Notes under the pieces: model-generated | What the model saw: the letters and a program-made list of their open reading frames with translations, nothing else | The model's database searches: none | What the model was told of the DNA's origin: nothing | Translations under genes and position numbers: made by a program | Assembly: GCA_963742725.1 (NCBI GenBank) | Contig: CAVUMX010000004.1 | Coordinates: forward strand, 682,001 to 746,000 | Source: CAVVAL01 sp963742725 | GTDB lineage: Bacteria; Actinomycetota; Actinomycetes; Mycobacteriales; Cryptosporangiaceae | Direction of reading: 5' to 3' | DNA: 64,000 nt | Shown here: positions 50,560-58,977 of the stretch, one piece after another | Position numbering within the stretch: position 1 is the first letter of the stretch | How the letters are laid out: each line of letters opens with the position of its first letter

Positions 50560-50727
50560 TCAGGTGGGTTGCCGCGCGGATGCCACCGACTCGAAGACGT
50601 CGACGCCCGCGATCTTGAACGGGACCGTCGGGTCGTGGTAGCCGCGCGGACCCTCCGCAGCTTTCTCCGCCTCGGCCAGCGAGTCGAACTCGACCAGCCC
50701 CAGACCCAGGCGACCGTCCGGAGTCAC
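50560..50727 (-). CDS. Short protein or 5'-truncated remnant
   Basis: A GTG at 50727 opens 55 codons reading LGLGLVEFDSLAEAEKAAEG and PFKIAGVDVFESVASARQP. The sequence looks like the C-terminal part of a small alpha/beta-barrel domain protein, but an N-terminal strand is lacking and upstream frame sequence looks non-coding. It may be a fragment. Confidence 0.35.
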   Translation of the reverse strand: MTPDGRLGLGLVEFDSLAEAEKAAEGPRGYHDPTVPFKIAGVDVFESVASARQPT

Positions 50728-50817
50728 GCACCAGCTCCCGCTGGTGAAGCAGTCACCGGGCCGACATCCCCGAAAGGTGGTATCTCCAGGTGGGGATTTC
50801 GCGCCTACGCTGTGGAC

Positions 50818-51957
50818 GTGAAGGGACGGGCTCGCGCTCTGGGGAAGATCGCCCAGCTCTCGTCGGAGGCCGGCGATCTGACGGCGCTCTGGCGTGGAAC
50901 CACCGAGGTGCTGGCGGACACCGTCCCGTACTACTGGACGCCGTGCTTCTACACGCTGGACCCGGCGTCGCTCCTCATCACCAGCCATTACCACGACGGG
51001 CTCGCCGACTTCCCGGCGGAATGGCTCACCGCCGAGTACTACGACGACGACGTGCACAAGCTGGCCGACGTCGCCCGCTCCGGCGCCGGCGTGTCGACCC
51101 TGCACGAGGTGACCCACGGAGACCCGTCGAGCACGCGGCGCTGGCAGCAGAACATGGCGATGGGTGGCGACCAGGAGATGCTGGCCGGGCTCAGGACCCG
51201 GTCCGGCGAGGTCTGGGGCGCGCTCGGCCTGTACCGGGAGCCCGACCGGCCGATGTTCAGCGACGACGAACTCGCCTTCGTGGCGGCCGCGGCTCCACTG
51301 CTCGCCGAGGGTGCCCGCCGCGCGCTGCTCCTGGGCGAGGCGCTGGAGCCCGAGTGGCCCGACTCGCCGGGCCTGCTCGTCATGAACGAGCGGCTCGAGG
51401 TCGAGTCGGCCACGCCGGGCGTCGACGTGTGGCTGGACGCGCTCCCCAGCACGGAAGGGGGCGGGCTGCCGTCGGCCGTGCTCGCGGTGGCGGCGCAGGC
51501 ACTCCGCTCGGCGGACGACCGGCTGACGTCCGGCGAGGTCGCGGTCGCGCGAGTGCTGTCGCGCACCGGCGCGTGGGTGGTCCTGCACGGGGCGTCGCTC
51601 ACGGCGACGTCCGAACGGCGGGTGGCGGTCATCGTCGAGCCTGCCCATCCGGCGCGGATCCTGCCGCTCCTGATGTCGGCGTACGGCCTGACCGCGCGGG
51701 AGAAAGAGGTCACCGGCCTGGTGCTGGAAGGCCGTTCCACCGGCGAGATCGCCGAGGCGCTGTTCGTCTCCGTCCACACCGTGCAGCAGCACATGAAGAA
51801 CATCTTCGAGAAGGCCGGGGTCCACAGCCGCCGGGACCTCGTCGCCCGCGTGTTCTTCGGGCACTACGAGCCGCGGTTCCGGGACAACGAGCGGCGGACG
51901 GCGGAGAACAAGCCGCTCCGGGGTGGACCATCCGCCGCGTCGTCGCTAGGAGCCTGA
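50818..51957 (+). CDS. LuxR-family transcriptional regulator
   Basis: 379 residues. A ~300-residue N-terminal region with GAF-like stretches (PYYWTPCFYTLDPASLLITS, RTRSGEVWGALGLYREPD) leads to a C-terminal LuxR helix-turn-helix: LTAREKEVTGLVLEGRSTGE and VSVHTVQQHMKNIFEKAG. The GTG at 50818 is used; one two codons earlier is possible. A symmetrical ATCCCC ... GGGGAT pair lies upstream (50767-50798) and may be an operator. Its 3' end overlaps the convergent binding-protein gene by 12 bases. Confidence 0.85.
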   Translation: MKGRARALGKIAQLSSEAGDLTALWRGTTEVLADTVPYYWTPCFYTLDPASLLITSHYHDGLADFPAEWLTAEYYDDDVHKLADVARSGAGVSTLHEVTHGDPSSTRRWQQNMAMGGDQEMLAGLRTRSGEVWGALGLYREPDRPMFSDDELAFVAAAAPLLAEGARRALLLGEALEPEWPDSPGLLVMNERLEVESATPGVDVWLDALPSTEGGGLPSAVLAVAAQALRSADDRLTSGEVAVARVLSRTGAWVVLHGASLTATSERRVAVIVEPAHPARILPLLMSAYGLTAREKEVTGLVLEGRSTGEIAEALFVSVHTVQQHMKNIFEKAGVHSRRDLVARVFFGHYEPRFRDNERRTAENKPLRGGPSAASSLGA

Positions 51958-53184
51958 CTTCGCCCAGGCCAGCTCGGCCTTGATCGGGATGTGCTGAGCC
52001 TCGTACGTCGGGTAGACCGGCGTGAGCTTGCCGTTGATCCACTGCACGAGGATGTACGAGCCCAGCGGGGCGCCGGCGGCGTCCCAGGACAGGTCGCCGA
52101 CAGGGGTCCGCCACACTCCGGTGTGGAGCGTCTCGATGATCGTGGCGTTGTCGACCTTGCCGGTCTTCTCGGCCACCTGCTCGATGAGCAACCCGCAGGA
52201 GTACGCCTCGACGGACGTGTTGTCGATGTCCTCGGCCTTCCCGCCATACATCTTCAGGTAGCTCTTGACGAACTCCTCGCTCCCTTGTGCCTTGGACGTG
52301 GCGAACCAGTCACCGGAGCTGAAGATGCCGTTGACGTTCTCCGCGCCGACGTTCGCCGGGAAGGCCACCGGGGAGTTCGCGCCGTTCGACATGTACAGCC
52401 ACTTCGGCGCCCACTTGAGCTTGGCCATCGCGCGTATGCCCAGGTACGCGTCCTCGGACTGCGTGCCGGCGACGACGATGTCAGGGTTCAGCGCGGCCAC
52501 CTTGGTCATGACCGGTGTGAGGTCGGTGGTTCCCTCCGGGTAGATGTCCTTGTAGACGGTCCGGATGCCCTTGGCCTCGAAGCGCCCGCGCACGTGCTCG
52601 ACGATCGGCGCGGCGAACGGATCGTCGAGAGCGGGGTAGGCGGCGGTCTTCGGGCGCAGGTCGGGCGGCAGCGACAGGATGTAGTCGGCGAACACCTCGC
52701 CCTGGTAGACGACCGGAGCCGGCTGGACGAAGAAGAGATTGCCCAGGTACTGCTCGAAGATCTTGCGCCCGCCGCCCGCCGGCTCCAGGAACGCGTAGCG
52801 GTGCTTGGCGACGACCTTCGACGCCTCCAGCGTGAGCTTCGTCGAGAACGGTCCGAACACGAGGTCGACCTTGTCCCGGCTGATCAGGTTCTCGTAGTTG
52901 GTGACGACCTGCTCGGGGCTCGACGCGTCGTCGACGATCTTCAGCTCCACCTGGCGGCCCAGCACGCCGCCCTTGGCGTTGACGGTGCTGGCCCAGAGGT
53001 CGTAGCCGCGCTTGGCGGCCTTGCCCGGATCGGCGAAGTCACCGGTCAGCGAGAGCGAGATGCCGACCTTCAGCGGTTCGTCGGTGCCGTCCGCGCCTTC
53101 GGCGGCCAGGCTCCCGCAGCCGCTGAGCGAGATTCCGAGAATGGTGAGGATGGCGAGCGAGAACCGGTGCTTGCTGCGCCGCAT
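51946..53184 (-). CDS. ABC transporter substrate-binding lipoprotein (Leu/Ile/Val type)
   Basis: 412 residues. LTILGISLSGCGSL is a lipobox, so the mature protein is anchored by its Cys. VGISLSLTGDFADPGKAAKR, VVTNYENLISRDKVDLVFGP and DIVVAGTQSEDAYLGIRAM match the periplasmic-binding-protein type 1 branched-chain amino acid family. No permease or ATPase genes adjoin, so it is an orphan that works with a distant transporter or as a receptor. AGGAAAGGACC precedes the ATG. Confidence 0.88.
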   Translation of the reverse strand: MRRSKHRFSLAILTILGISLSGCGSLAAEGADGTDEPLKVGISLSLTGDFADPGKAAKRGYDLWASTVNAKGGVLGRQVELKIVDDASSPEQVVTNYENLISRDKVDLVFGPFSTKLTLEASKVVAKHRYAFLEPAGGGRKIFEQYLGNLFFVQPAPVVYQGEVFADYILSLPPDLRPKTAAYPALDDPFAAPIVEHVRGRFEAKGIRTVYKDIYPEGTTDLTPVMTKVAALNPDIVVAGTQSEDAYLGIRAMAKLKWAPKWLYMSNGANSPVAFPANVGAENVNGIFSSGDWFATSKAQGSEEFVKSYLKMYGGKAEDIDNTSVEAYSCGLLIEQVAEKTGKVDNATIIETLHTGVWRTPVGDLSWDAAGAPLGSYILVQWINGKLTPVYPTYEAQHIPIKAELAWAKSGS

Positions 53185-53261
53185 CGTTGAAGGTCCTTTC
53201 CTGCGCTGAGGAGGAATCCGCGCCGCATACGGCAAAACGAAAATGACGCCGTACACGGCGC

Positions 53262-53293
53262 ATCGCATCGACCGATTGGGGTGCCGATGCGAT
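53262..53293. repeat. Inverted repeat in the binding-protein leader
   Basis: ATCGCATCG and CGATGCGAT form perfect 9-bp arms around 14 nt, about 80 bp upstream of the binding-protein start. The 340-bp gap 53185-53526 has no gene-like frame and is less GC-rich than its surroundings. The repeat may be an operator or a leader hairpin. Confidence 0.4.
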
Positions 53294-53526
53294 CGGTCAT
53301 CTCGCAACCGCGGCGAGTGTTCTCCGGACCGTGTAACCGTGTCAAGTGGAGTGCCCGGAGTGGCCAATGCGAACAGAGAAACCATGGACAGGCCACGGCG
53401 AGTGACTGCAATCGATTGTACCGTGCCGGAAGTGGCGCCGTCTACGAGTCACCTGATTCGCACGCGCATCGATGGCCATTTCCGGCCACAGCGCCAATCA
53501 ATGTGATTGAACGGTGAATTGATTAC

Positions 53527-53829
53527 TCAGCGCAGCGAATCAGGCAGCCCGAATGCCGGGAACTGTTCGCGGCCTAGGAACGAGGTGACCTCGGCGATCT
53601 GCCCGCCGCGCAGGCTCAACACGTTGATCGACCAGCCGAGGTGCGCGCCGGCTTCGTCGTTCCACAGGGAGCAGGCCACCGCCGGCTGGCCGTTCGCGCT
53701 GGTAGGAAGGTGCCGCTACGAGCCACAGGTGGTCAGCGGGATCCGGACGGCGAAGTCGGTGACGGCGTCCAGACCGCGGTACCAGCGCGGCAGCGGCGGC
53801 ATCGACCAGGTGACGTCCTCGGCGCGCTG
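53527..53829 (-). pseudogene. C-terminal SnoaL-like domain remnant of an ECF sigma factor
   Basis: One minus-strand frame reads DVTWSMPPLPRWYRGLDAV, TDFAVRIPLTTCGS, then a TAG at 53716-53718, then RHLPTSANGQPAVACSLW, LGWSINVLSLRGGQIAEVTS and FPAFGLPDSLR before the true stop. This is the SnoaL-like tail of the sigma-70 subgroup whose members carry such an extension. The TAG probably replaced a TGG Trp codon. Sigma regions 2 and 4 are absent; the sequence breaks near 53820 where a hydrolase fragment on the other strand begins. Confidence 0.7.
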
Positions 53830-54021
53830 CGCGCGGCGTCGACCCGCGTCGTGGTCGGCATCGGCGAGGAGTCGGGTGGAGGACTCTGCGAGCGCACGTC
53901 GATCGCGCTCGCCGCGGGACTCGGTATCGAGCCGACGATGTTCCCCGGTGGCCATCTGGGCTTCCTCGATGATCCCGCCGCGTTCGACACCCGGCTCCGC
54001 GCGGTCCTGAACGGAGACTGA
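53824..54021 (+). pseudogene. C-terminal remnant of an alpha/beta hydrolase
   Basis: About 65 residues from ALRAASTRVVVGIGEESGGG to GGHLGFLDDPAAFDTRLRAV match the end of actinobacterial alpha/beta hydrolases, with the catalytic His in GGHLGF. The nucleophile region is missing; upstream DNA is the inverted sigma-factor tail. A breakpoint at about 53815-53825 is implied. Confidence 0.65.
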
Positions 54022-54057
54022 GAACCCCGCTTGCCAGGGGTCCCCATACTGCCCCGC

Positions 54058-56286
54058 GTGAATGAGCCGAACATCGACCAGATCCTCGCCGACCCGGAGC
54101 TGCTCGTCGCGGCCGACCCGGACGAGCTGCTCCCCGCGCTGTGGCACGCGAGCACGCCGTCCGGACGGCTGGCCGGCGAGGTCTACCGCGCGTCCTTCTA
54201 CCGGCTCCGCAGGATGACGGAGGTGGATCGTCGGTCCCTGCTCGCCGTCGACGCCGCACGTCACGGCGCCACCGAGCTGGCGCGAGGGCTCGCCGACCCG
54301 CCGATGGCCTGGCGACCGCGCTGGGTGACGGCCGCGCAGACCCAGCATCCCGCCCTGCACGTCGAGGACTTCAATCACGGTGCCGAGGTGTGGGGTGTCG
54401 CGAGCACCGAGCTGGACGGCCGCCAGGTCGTGCTCACCGCGGACAGGGCCGACTTCGTGCGCGTGTGGGACCTGGACGTCGCCGACACCATCCCCGGCGC
54501 CTTCGACGATCAGTCCGCGCGCGTCCGGTCGATAGCGTGCGCGACGGTGCGCGGCCGCCAGGTCGCGTTACTGGCCGGGCTGGACGGCGTCGTGCGGATG
54601 TGGGACCTGGCAACGCACGAGGTGGTCGAACCGCCGCTGTTCGGCCACACCGACGCCGTGACCCACGTCGCCTGCACGGAGGTCGACGGGCAGCTCGTGG
54701 TCGTCGGCACCGGCGTGGACCACAGCGTGTGGGTCTGGAAGCTCGAAGACGACGGATTCCCGCCCGCACACGTGCTGTACGGCCACACCGACATCGTCTG
54801 GCGGGTGGCGTGCACGGTGGTGGACGGCCGATCGGTCGCGTTGACGGCCAGCGGCGACGGCACCGTGCGCCGCTGGGACCTCCGTACCGGAGAGGAGATC
54901 TGGCCGCCGCTCGCCGGACATGCGTCGGGAGTGCGGGACGTGGCCTGCGCCGAACTGCACGGGCGTCCGGTCGCGGTCACGGGCGACCTGGACGGCATGA
55001 TCCTGCGCTGGGACCTGCGCACCGGCGAGCAGATCGGAGACCCGTCCGTCGGGCACGAGGGTGGAGTGTTCGCCCTCGTGTGCGCCGAGGTGAACGGCCG
55101 GCAGGTGGCGATCTCCGGCGCGTCGGACCAGACCCTGCGGATCTGGGATCTGGAGACCGGCGCCCCGATCGGAACGCCGCTCCTGGGCCACCAGCACGTG
55201 GTGTACGCGCTGAGCCTGGCACGCCGCAACGGTCGGCCCGTCGTGGTGAGCGTCGGGTGGGACTGGCGCATGAGGGTCTGGGACCTGGCCACGGCCTGCG
55301 ACGACGTACCGCGGCCGCGTGGCGAGCGCACCGGCCAGCCGAAGGCGATCGTCACGACGACGCTGGGCGGTCGCGGTGTGGCCGTGACCGGCGGCTACCA
55401 GCTGGCGCGCGCCTGGGACCTCGCGACGGGCGAACCGGTCGGCCCGCCGCTCGGGTCGCATCCGGACACGGTCACGGCCGTCGCCTGCATCGACGTGGAC
55501 GGCGTGCCCGTCGTCGTCACCGCCGGGCGCGAGGGCCCCGTCCACTCGTGGCGGATGGATACCGGCGAGCAGATCGGGCGCTCGCTGATCGGCCACGAGC
55601 ACCGGATCCAAACGGTCGCGGCGGCCATTGTGGACGGCCGTCCGGTCGTGGTCACCGGCGGCTACTCCGACCACGCCCAGGTCTGGGACCTGCACACCGG
55701 CGAGCGGATCGGCGCGCCGCTGATCGATCCTGACGTACCCGATCTGAGCGCGCTCGAACCGGTCGAGGAGGAGCGCCTCCGCAGCCTGCGCGAACACGGG
55801 GCGGCGGTCGTCAGGTGCACGACGATCGAGGGGCGTCCGGTCGTGGTGGTGGCCGCGTACGACGGGACGGTCCGGGTCTGGGACCTGGCGACGCGAGCGC
55901 CGATCGGACCGCCGCTCGGTGGCCCGACCGGCGGCATCACGGCAATGACCGTCACCACACTGCGTGGCCGGACCGAGGTGGTGACTGCCGGCGACGACCG
56001 CCACGTCCGGGTGTGGGACCTCGCCATGGGGGAGCTGACCGCCGGGTTCCGCACCGACCACGGGAACCACCCCGTCCATGTCGCGTGCGCAGCGCTCGGC
56101 GGCCGGACGGTCGTGCTCACCTGCGGCACGCCGGAGTCGGCGGTGGTGGCCTGGGATCTTGCCAGCGGCGAGAAGGTCCCCGGCCTGGAGCTCCCGGACT
56201 GGGTCGAGGGCATGGCGGTCGCGCCGACCGGCGAACTGGTCGTCTCGTTCGGCACCAGCCTCGCGGTGTTCGAAGCCGCCGGGTGA
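54058..56286 (+). CDS. WD40-repeat protein with TTA codon
   Basis: 742 residues. After a helical ~90-residue N-terminus, ten or more WD40 blades follow, each with the pattern VDGRPVVVTG ... VRVWDLATGEPIG (for example TVRRWDLRTGEEIWPPLAGH and TLRIWDLETGAPIGTPLLGH). No kinase, caspase or other effector domain is attached. WD40 propellers are protein-binding scaffolds. Codon 171 (54568-54570) is TTA, so expression may depend on bldA. The GTG at 54058 is used; a TTG at 54031 is possible. It overlaps nothing and follows a gene graveyard. Confidence 0.83.
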   Translation: MNEPNIDQILADPELLVAADPDELLPALWHASTPSGRLAGEVYRASFYRLRRMTEVDRRSLLAVDAARHGATELARGLADPPMAWRPRWVTAAQTQHPALHVEDFNHGAEVWGVASTELDGRQVVLTADRADFVRVWDLDVADTIPGAFDDQSARVRSIACATVRGRQVALLAGLDGVVRMWDLATHEVVEPPLFGHTDAVTHVACTEVDGQLVVVGTGVDHSVWVWKLEDDGFPPAHVLYGHTDIVWRVACTVVDGRSVALTASGDGTVRRWDLRTGEEIWPPLAGHASGVRDVACAELHGRPVAVTGDLDGMILRWDLRTGEQIGDPSVGHEGGVFALVCAEVNGRQVAISGASDQTLRIWDLETGAPIGTPLLGHQHVVYALSLARRNGRPVVVSVGWDWRMRVWDLATACDDVPRPRGERTGQPKAIVTTTLGGRGVAVTGGYQLARAWDLATGEPVGPPLGSHPDTVTAVACIDVDGVPVVVTAGREGPVHSWRMDTGEQIGRSLIGHEHRIQTVAAAIVDGRPVVVTGGYSDHAQVWDLHTGERIGAPLIDPDVPDLSALEPVEEERLRSLREHGAAVVRCTTIEGRPVVVVAAYDGTVRVWDLATRAPIGPPLGGPTGGITAMTVTTLRGRTEVVTAGDDRHVRVWDLAMGELTAGFRTDHGNHPVHVACAALGGRTVVLTCGTPESAVVAWDLASGEKVPGLELPDWVEGMAVAPTGELVVSFGTSLAVFEAAG

Positions 56287-56287
56287 C

Positions 56288-56608
56288 CTACTGGATCGCA
56301 GAGCCCGGCGTCGGTTCCACGGCGATCACGTGGTCGGTGTCCTTGAGCAGCGCGTTCGCGCGCGGCCCGAGGTCGGTCCTCCACAGCGCGCTGCCGTAGA
56401 ACTCGTCCCACTTGCGGGCACGCTCCTCCTGGCTGTCGAAGCGGCGCAGCCACACGAACGTGTCCTCGTCGTCGGTCGCGGTGAACTGGCCGAGTACGTC
56501 GATGCCGAACTCACGCTGCGCCGGGAGCAGTACCTCGTCGTAGAGCTTCACGAACTCGTCGCGCTTTCCGGCGTGGACGGTGTAGATGCGAACCTCGATG
56601 ACGGCCAC
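56288..56608 (-). CDS. NIPSNAP-family protein
   Basis: 106 residues. VIEVRIYTVHAGKRDEFVKL, FTATDDEDTFVWLRRFDSQE and ARKWDEFYGSALWRTDLGP match the small dimeric alpha/beta-barrel NIPSNAP family. The biochemical role is unknown. GAGGAGAGGC lies 3 nt before the GTG. It is convergent with the WD40 gene, whose stop is one base away. Confidence 0.82.
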   Translation of the reverse strand: MAVIEVRIYTVHAGKRDEFVKLYDEVLLPAQREFGIDVLGQFTATDDEDTFVWLRRFDSQEERARKWDEFYGSALWRTDLGPRANALLKDTDHVIAVEPTPGSAIQ

Positions 56609-56689
56609 GGTGCCTCTCCTCGTCGAGCGGTGGTACTCGGGTGAGGAGAGGCTAGGACGGTATCCCTGACACCTCCTGTCAGCGATAGC

Positions 56690-56945
56690 GTGCTCGCGGC
56701 CGGGGTGGCTGCCGTCGCCGTCCCGGGCTGGTCCGCTGCCGCGCGGGCGGCGGAGCGATCCGATGCCGTCGCGCTGACGCACGTCACGGTCATCGACGCG
56801 ACCGGTTAACACCCGGCGGATCCACGCCGTGATGACGCGGGGCCGCTACCTCTCCCACGCCGAGCGGCAGCGCGTGCTCGCCGACATCGAGGCCACCGCC
56901 GGCTCGACCGTAGCCGCGTCAGTCCGGCCCGGATGCTGCGGCTGA
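56690..56945 (+). pseudogene. Amidohydrolase remnant with internal deletion
   Basis: A first piece reads like a signal peptide and the first strand of an exported amidohydrolase (VAVPGWSAAARAAERSDAV, LTHVTVIDATG) and ends at TAA 56807-56809. In another frame a second piece, RIHAVMTRGRYLSHAERQRV followed by LADIEATAG, matches the extreme C-terminus of the same family. The several hundred residues between, including the metal site, are gone. Confidence 0.6.
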
Positions 56946-57209
56946 GCTGGGAACGGCCGCCCGCAGGGCCGCGGCGACGGCCGAAACGGCCGGATGCCCG
57001 CCGGCGCCGCTGTGGAACGCGATCCTGGACCGCCGGCAGATCGGCAGCCGGGTCAACGTGACCTCGGCTGGCGGCCCCACGATCCCGAGCTGCGGTACGA
57101 GGGCGACGCCCTGCCCGGCGGCGACCAGGGCCAGGACGGTGGCGAACTCGTCGACGTGGTGCCGGACGCGCGGCGCGAACCCGGCCGCCTGGCACGCCCG
57201 GACGGTCAT
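56919..57209 (-). pseudogene. LysR-type regulator C-terminal remnant
   Basis: About 96 residues: CQAAGFAPRVRHHVDEFATV, LALVAAGQGVALVPQLGIV and RRSRIAFHSGAGGHPAVSAV are the second half of a LysR effector-binding domain. The helix-turn-helix and first half are absent. The 5' edge abuts a DapA-like fragment on the other strand. Confidence 0.65.
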
Positions 57210-57211
57210 CC

Positions 57212-57352
57212 GCCGCCGCGTTCGCCGAACCCAACCCGACCGTCATCAAGGGTGCGCTGCACGCGCTGGGCCGGATCCCGACCCCGCACGTGCGACTACC
57301 CCTGCTGCCCGCCGGACGCGACTCGGTGGACCAGCTTCTCAAGCACCTCTAG
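57212..57352 (+). pseudogene. DapA-family C-terminal remnant
   Basis: About 46 residues, FAEPNPTVIKGALHALGRIP and VRLPLLPAGRDSVDQLLKHL, match the end of 4-hydroxy-tetrahydrodipicolinate synthase-family proteins. The barrel and catalytic Lys are missing. The stop overlaps the stop of the DUF5994 gene on the other strand. Confidence 0.6.
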
Positions 57353-57753
57353 CGGTAGTCGACCATCCCGGGCCAGGGAACGCCGGCCGTGGTGCTGTCG
57401 CGAGTGGTCGACATCGCGGTCCGGACCGTCGCGGACGTGGCGCTCGGCGGCACCAGGAGGATGTCCAGGCGCCGCGGCCCGTCGGTGGTGACGCTGATGG
57501 AGTAGATGTCCTGCGGTCCGTGCCAGTCCAGCCGGACGACCCGGCCGTTGACGGTGAGCAACGCCGGCGCGGACAGCCACGCACCGCGTCTGAGGCCGAT
57601 CCGCGTGACCGAGTCCGTGCCGGCGTTCATCGCCATGATGAGGGCGGACAGTTCTGGTTCCGACTCGTATGAGCGTGGCCACCACGCTCCGTCGAGCATG
57701 CGCTGCCGTGCCCGGGTGGGCACCAGGCTCAGCCGTGCGCCGTTCTGCTCCAT
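57349..57753 (-). CDS. DUF5994-type protein
   Basis: 134 residues. ARLSLVPTRARQRMLDGAWW, PRSYESEPELSALIMAMNAG and RRLDILLVPPSATSATVR match the DUF5994 proteins common in filamentous actinobacteria. No catalytic motif is known. The ATG at 57753 has no strong ribosome site. Confidence 0.72.
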   Translation of the reverse strand: MEQNGARLSLVPTRARQRMLDGAWWPRSYESEPELSALIMAMNAGTDSVTRIGLRRGAWLSAPALLTVNGRVVRLDWHGPQDIYSISVTTDGPRRLDILLVPPSATSATVRTAMSTTRDSTTAGVPWPGMVDYR

Positions 57754-57898
57754 CGTGGCGGTCCGTCCCCGGCGCGCGGCCGGACTGGTGGTTCGCCTAG
57801 GCCGACGCCGACTCGACTGCCAACGTGCAAGATGTCCCGGGTACCCCCAACCGTACGCCAAGAGGGTGCCCGGGCAGTCCACGATGTCAGCGGTAAAG

Positions 57899-58007
57899 TC
57901 AGGCGGCCCGGGGTGCGTGGCGTTGCCACCAGTCGCGGATGGTGGCGAGTTTCGCCGCGAACTGCGGGTCCCGGATCTCGTCCACCCCGGAATGGTGCCA
58001 CGACTGT
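57899..58007 (-). pseudogene. Possible short gene fragment
   Basis: A minus-strand frame reads WHHSGVDEIRDPQFAAKLAT, IRDWWQRHAPRAA, then a stop at 57899-57901. It looks protein-like but begins only where the methyltransferase stop lies, so it has no start of its own. The rest of the interval 57754-57898 shows no gene I can support. Confidence 0.25.
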
Positions 58008-58862
58008 TCAGCGGGTTCCGGTGACCACGAGCATCTCGCACGGACCGACGAAACCGTCCGGGCCTTCGAACTGAGCGAGGGCCGTGGCGATCTCGTCCCA
58101 CGCCGCTTCCCGCTCGTCGCCGGGCAGTCCGGCGAGCATGGTGTGCAGGGCGCCGAAGGACTCGCGCTCGAAGCGGGTGCAGTCGGCGGCGCTCGGCAGC
58201 CGCAGCGGCGACGGCACCACGTCGACGGTGATGTCGCGGAAACCGGCGCGGGCGAGCGTCTCCTCGGCGACCCCGGGGCTGCCGAGGCTGAACGGTCCGG
58301 GCTGACCGGGTGCGGGCGGCGGGAGCTCGGCGCGGCGGCGGATGATGCCGACGGGCACGGCGAAGAATCCGTTGCGGTCGGCGGTGGAGTACACGACGGC
58401 GGAGACGCGGCCGCCGGGACGCAGCGCCGCGCGCATTCCGGCGAGAGCGGCCTGCTGGTCGGGGAAGTAGATCAGCCCGACGCGGGAGATGACCGCGTCG
58501 AAACTCTCCGCCTCCACGTCGAGCTTCTCGCCGTCGACCTCGTGGGTGCCGACGGTGGGCAGGTTCGCGTCGGCCGCGGCCTTCGCCGCGTAGCTGAGGA
58601 TCTCGGGGGAGATGTCCGTGGCGAGCACGTGCCCGGACGCTCCGGCGCGGCGGGCAGCGAGCAGGGTCTGGCCGCCGGCGCCGGCAGCGACGTCGAGGAC
58701 CCGGCTGCCGGTCGTGACGCCTGCGGCGTCGAGCATCCGCTCGGTGGCGTCCCCGAGCCAGGTCTCGATCGTGGGGCCCCAGCGATGCCAGGCCTCAGCG
58801 GCGTCCTGCCACTGCTGGCGCGTGGTGGTCTTGTAGGCCTGCGGGTCGAATGTGCCGGTCAT
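58008..58862 (-). CDS. Class I SAM-dependent methyltransferase
   Basis: 284 residues. RVLDVAAGAGGQTLLAARRA is motif I, VLATDISPEILSYAAKAA motif II, FDAVISRVGLIYFPDQQAAL motif IV, and ALRPGGRVSAVVYSTADRNG the post-motif, as in UbiE/Methyltransf_11 proteins. AGGAGG precedes the ATG. It is divergent from the AAA ATPase gene across 115 bp. The acceptor is unknown. Confidence 0.87.
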   Translation of the reverse strand: MTGTFDPQAYKTTTRQQWQDAAEAWHRWGPTIETWLGDATERMLDAAGVTTGSRVLDVAAGAGGQTLLAARRAGASGHVLATDISPEILSYAAKAAADANLPTVGTHEVDGEKLDVEAESFDAVISRVGLIYFPDQQAALAGMRAALRPGGRVSAVVYSTADRNGFFAVPVGIIRRRAELPPPAPGQPGPFSLGSPGVAEETLARAGFRDITVDVVPSPLRLPSAADCTRFERESFGALHTMLAGLPGDEREAAWDEIATALAQFEGPDGFVGPCEMLVVTGTR

Positions 58863-58977
58863 GGCGTCCTCCTGTTGGTGGTCCTGACGCCCGTACCGCG
58901 CCAGAACGGGCCGGTTCCCGCCAGAAACCGTCTGGCGGTTGCGCCATATGCCAGGTCCGGCGCGTGAGAATGCCGGT

